A stretch of DNA of 6,829 bases. Source: Accumulibacter sp964428215. Its GTDB lineage: Bacteria; Pseudomonadota; Gammaproteobacteria; Burkholderiales; Rhodocyclaceae. Below, in pieces: positions 4,952 through 6,829 of this stretch. The number at the start of each line of letters is the position of its first letter. The stretch's first letter is position 1. A program made the translations under genes and the position numbers. The notes beneath the pieces are model-generated. The model made no database searches, was not told where the DNA came from, and saw nothing but the letters and a program-made list of their open reading frames with translations. Where the stretch lies: positions 1 through 6,829 of the forward strand of contig CAYRXO010000184.1 of NCBI GenBank assembly GCA_964428215.1, written 5' to 3'.

Positions 4952-6670
4952 ATGAGCCAGCTCGGTCAATTGGCCAACATGCTGCGCCGCCGTCCGCGCG
5001 GCTTGATGATCGCCTTGCTGATCGTCCTGCACGTCGCGCTGCTCACCGGTACGGAAGCGCTGATCGGCCGTGTCTGCTGGCTGGTCAATCTCGGGTTGTT
5101 CATTCTATGGCAACCCTTTACCGACGCCGAACGGCGCGTGGACCGTAGCGCCATGCTGGTAATTGCACTGGTACTCGCTGTCGGGTTGACCTGGTATGGC
5201 TGGTGGCTGCTCAACGTCTGGGTGACGATACTCGCCGCGCTGGTCGGTGGGCGGGTGATGTTCATCGACCATCGGCCGACGCGGCTCTTTTACCTGCTGG
5301 CTTTTGCCTACCTGTTGTCGGCGCTGCTGCTGTTGCTCATCCCGCGTGTCGTTCCACCGGCGGCGCTGAGCGGGCCGCAACTTGACCACGAATTCATCTG
5401 GGGAATGCCGCTGCTGTTCGTCGTGATGGCCGTCCTGCCGCGCGCGAGCCGGGACGATCGTTGCGGCCGTCCCGGCGACGGGATGATCGATCTGTTTTAC
5501 AGCCTGTTCATCTTCCTGCTGATCGCCGTGCTCTTTCTCGGCAGTCTGGCGTTCATGCTGTTGCGCGCAACGAATTATTTCATCGCATTGCTCGACACAC
5601 TGCTGTCGATTTCGTTCCTGTTGCTGCTGATCGGCTGGGCCTGGAATACCCGGCCCGGGTTTACCGGAATCGGGATGATTTTTTCGCGCTATCTGCTGAC
5701 CGTCGGCCTGCCGTTCGAACAGTGGCTGCACCGTCTGACCGCGTTGGCGGCGCAGGAAAACGATCCGGAAAATTTTCTTGCGCAAGCCTTGCCGGAAATG
5801 CTCGCCTTGCCGTGGATCGACGGCGGTCTCTGGCAGAATGGCGAACGCAGTGGATCTTTCGGCAAGAATTCACGTTTCAGCCAGGATTTTCCGGGGCAAC
5901 CGCTGGCGCTGACGCTGCATACCAGTCATCGTCTGAGTCCGGCGCTGGTGTGGCACTTCCGGCTGCTGGCGCAACTGGCCAATGAATATTATCTGGCTAA
6001 GCGACACGCCCGCGAATTGCAACAGGTCGGCTATCTGCGCGCGGTGCATGAAACTGGCGCCCGCCTGACACACGACGTGAAGAATCTTCTGCAATCATTG
6101 AACAATCTCTGTTACCTGATGCAAGGCGCTCAGCCAACGGACAGCACGCGCATCGAGGTGCTGCAGCGGCAGTTGCCGCAGATTACCCATCGCTTGCAGC
6201 AGACGCTGGCCAAACTGCAACGGCCGGAATCTGAAAAGTGCGCGACGGCAGCTGCCGCCCAGTGGTGGGCCGCGTTACGGCAGCGCCATGTCGATTCGCC
6301 TATCACGTTCCGCGAGTCAGACTTCGATGCCGAAGCCTGCCTGCCATCGGCCTTGTTCGACAGCGTCGTCGATAATCTGCTGCAGAATGCCGCACTGAAG
6401 TCGCACAGCGAAGGGCCGTTGCAGATCGTCGTCTCGCTGAGCGCGGACGCTTCGTCGCTGTGCGTGTGCGACAACGGCAGCGCCTTGCGCGATGAACTGG
6501 CAGGCAAACTGTTTCTTGGCCCGGTGGCGTCTGAAAACGGTCTCGGCATCGGTCTGTATCATGCCGGCCAACAGGCGCAGGCGAACGGTTATCAATTGCG
6601 GCTGACCAGCAACCGCCCCGGACAGGTATGCTTCGAACTGAACCGGCGGATCCGCCGTGCAGAGAATTGA
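4952..6670 (+). CDS. Membrane sensor histidine kinase with eight predicted transmembrane segments
   Basis: This is an inner-membrane sensor kinase of a two-component system; signal and partner are unknown. Numbering from 4952 (572 residues), eight hydrophobic segments lie at about 17-34, 39-56, 67-83, 87-103, 112-131, 149-162, 183-204 and 209-230. A middle domain of about 250-340, possibly GAF-like, follows. The dimerisation and phosphoacceptor helix has LTHDVKNLLQSL with His374. The ATPase domain has an N-box VVDNLLQNA (Asn475, Asn479), a G1 box reduced to CDNGSA (Asp507, Gly509) and a G2 box GLGIGLY (530-536). An in-frame ATG at 4904 would add 16 residues. I prefer 4952 because the extra codons are AT-rich with low third-position GC, unlike the rest, but neither start has a good ribosome site. 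The gene is divergent from the pilin gene, which may be a target. It is not clearly PilS, and no response regulator gene is present in the window. Confidence 0.9.
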   Translation: MSQLGQLANMLRRRPRGLMIALLIVLHVALLTGTEALIGRVCWLVNLGLFILWQPFTDAERRVDRSAMLVIALVLAVGLTWYGWWLLNVWVTILAALVGGRVMFIDHRPTRLFYLLAFAYLLSALLLLLIPRVVPPAALSGPQLDHEFIWGMPLLFVVMAVLPRASRDDRCGRPGDGMIDLFYSLFIFLLIAVLFLGSLAFMLLRATNYFIALLDTLLSISFLLLLIGWAWNTRPGFTGIGMIFSRYLLTVGLPFEQWLHRLTALAAQENDPENFLAQALPEMLALPWIDGGLWQNGERSGSFGKNSRFSQDFPGQPLALTLHTSHRLSPALVWHFRLLAQLANEYYLAKRHARELQQVGYLRAVHETGARLTHDVKNLLQSLNNLCYLMQGAQPTDSTRIEVLQRQLPQITHRLQQTLAKLQRPESEKCATAAAAQWWAALRQRHVDSPITFRESDFDAEACLPSALFDSVVDNLLQNAALKSHSEGPLQIVVSLSADASSLCVCDNGSALRDELAGKLFLGPVASENGLGIGLYHAGQQAQANGYQLRLTSNRPGQVCFELNRRIRRAEN

Positions 6671-6704
6671 AAAGTCGCGGCAATACGTTCAGGAGTAAAG
6701 TGGC

Positions 6705-6829
6705 ATGACGTTCATTCGACAGATCGGCAGAATTCAAGCGCTGTTTCCCCACATCACTCCCGACCCCTTGCCCACAAGGGGCATAAGCGCTAACATAATA
6801 ATGAGTGTTTTTTGCTACACTGCGCTCGA
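6705..6829 (+). CDS. Possible start of a downstream gene, cut by the right edge
   Basis: An ATG at 6705 is preceded by AGGAG with a 9-base gap, and the frame is open to the end of the window (about 41 codons, MTFIRQIGRIQALFPHITPD and onward). It lies 34 bases after the kinase stop, as expected for an operon partner. The encoded start does not resemble a response regulator receiver domain. The second half of the stretch (from about 6783) is AT-rich and looks like intergenic DNA. A non-coding reading is at least as likely. Confidence 0.25.
   Translation, partial: MTFIRQIGRIQALFPHITPDPLPTRGISANIIMSVFCYTAL
6764..6781. repeat. Small perfect hairpin downstream of the kinase gene
   Basis: CCCCTTG and CAAGGGG form a 7-bp stem with a CCCA loop. 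Neither side has an adjoining T-run (the T6 at 6808-6813 is 26 bases away), so it is not a standard rho-independent terminator. It could be a weak transcript end for the kinase gene or an operator. The following bases include TACACT (6816-6821), a possible -10, without a good -35. Confidence 0.4.

Noticed and set aside
5105..5785. 226-codon minus-strand open frame inside the kinase gene
   Set aside because: It is Gln/Arg/His-rich and antisense to the membrane-segment coding region; a shadow of the kinase gene.

Overview
The window looks like the chromosome of a GC-rich betaproteobacterium. The Rhodocyclaceae type (Dechloromonas, Azoarcus or Accumulibacter relatives) is my best guess from gene types and protein style, without any search. 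It holds five recognisable genes and several well-supported control signals. I see no insertion sequence, phage gene, CRISPR array, tRNA or rRNA.

Left part (1-3496, all minus strand): a branched-chain amino acid uptake locus. Reading right to left, livJ (binding protein) has its own sigma70-type promoter and is followed by a strong hairpin plus T-run. livH and livM (the two membrane permeases) come next and overlap by ATGA. livM runs off the left edge, and the ATPase genes livG and livF would be expected beyond it. Upstream of livJ, behind its own terminator, is a monocistronic gene for a small periplasmic cytochrome c of the c551/c8 type with a good promoter.

Middle (3540-4059): about 520 bases without a convincing gene. 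It has many inverted repeats, including a roughly 70-base hairpin at 3719-3788. It ends in an extended -10 promoter on the plus strand (3972-3980), a perfect 10-bp palindrome and a 15-bp terminator stem. Together these could make a very short RNA.

Right part (4060-6670): a type IV pilin-like prepilin gene (minus) and a membrane histidine kinase gene (plus) are divergent. The pilin gene has a near-consensus sigma54 promoter, with a 20-bp palindrome centred about 73 bp upstream of the predicted transcription start. That is the layout expected for an enhancer-binding regulator. The kinase has eight predicted membrane segments, a poorly conserved middle domain, a clear H-box and an ATPase domain with a degenerate G1 box. 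No response regulator lies in the window. The last 160 bases hold a small hairpin and a weak candidate gene start.

Most of this is ordinary core gene content. The points worth following are the pilin control region and the structured intergenic stretch.
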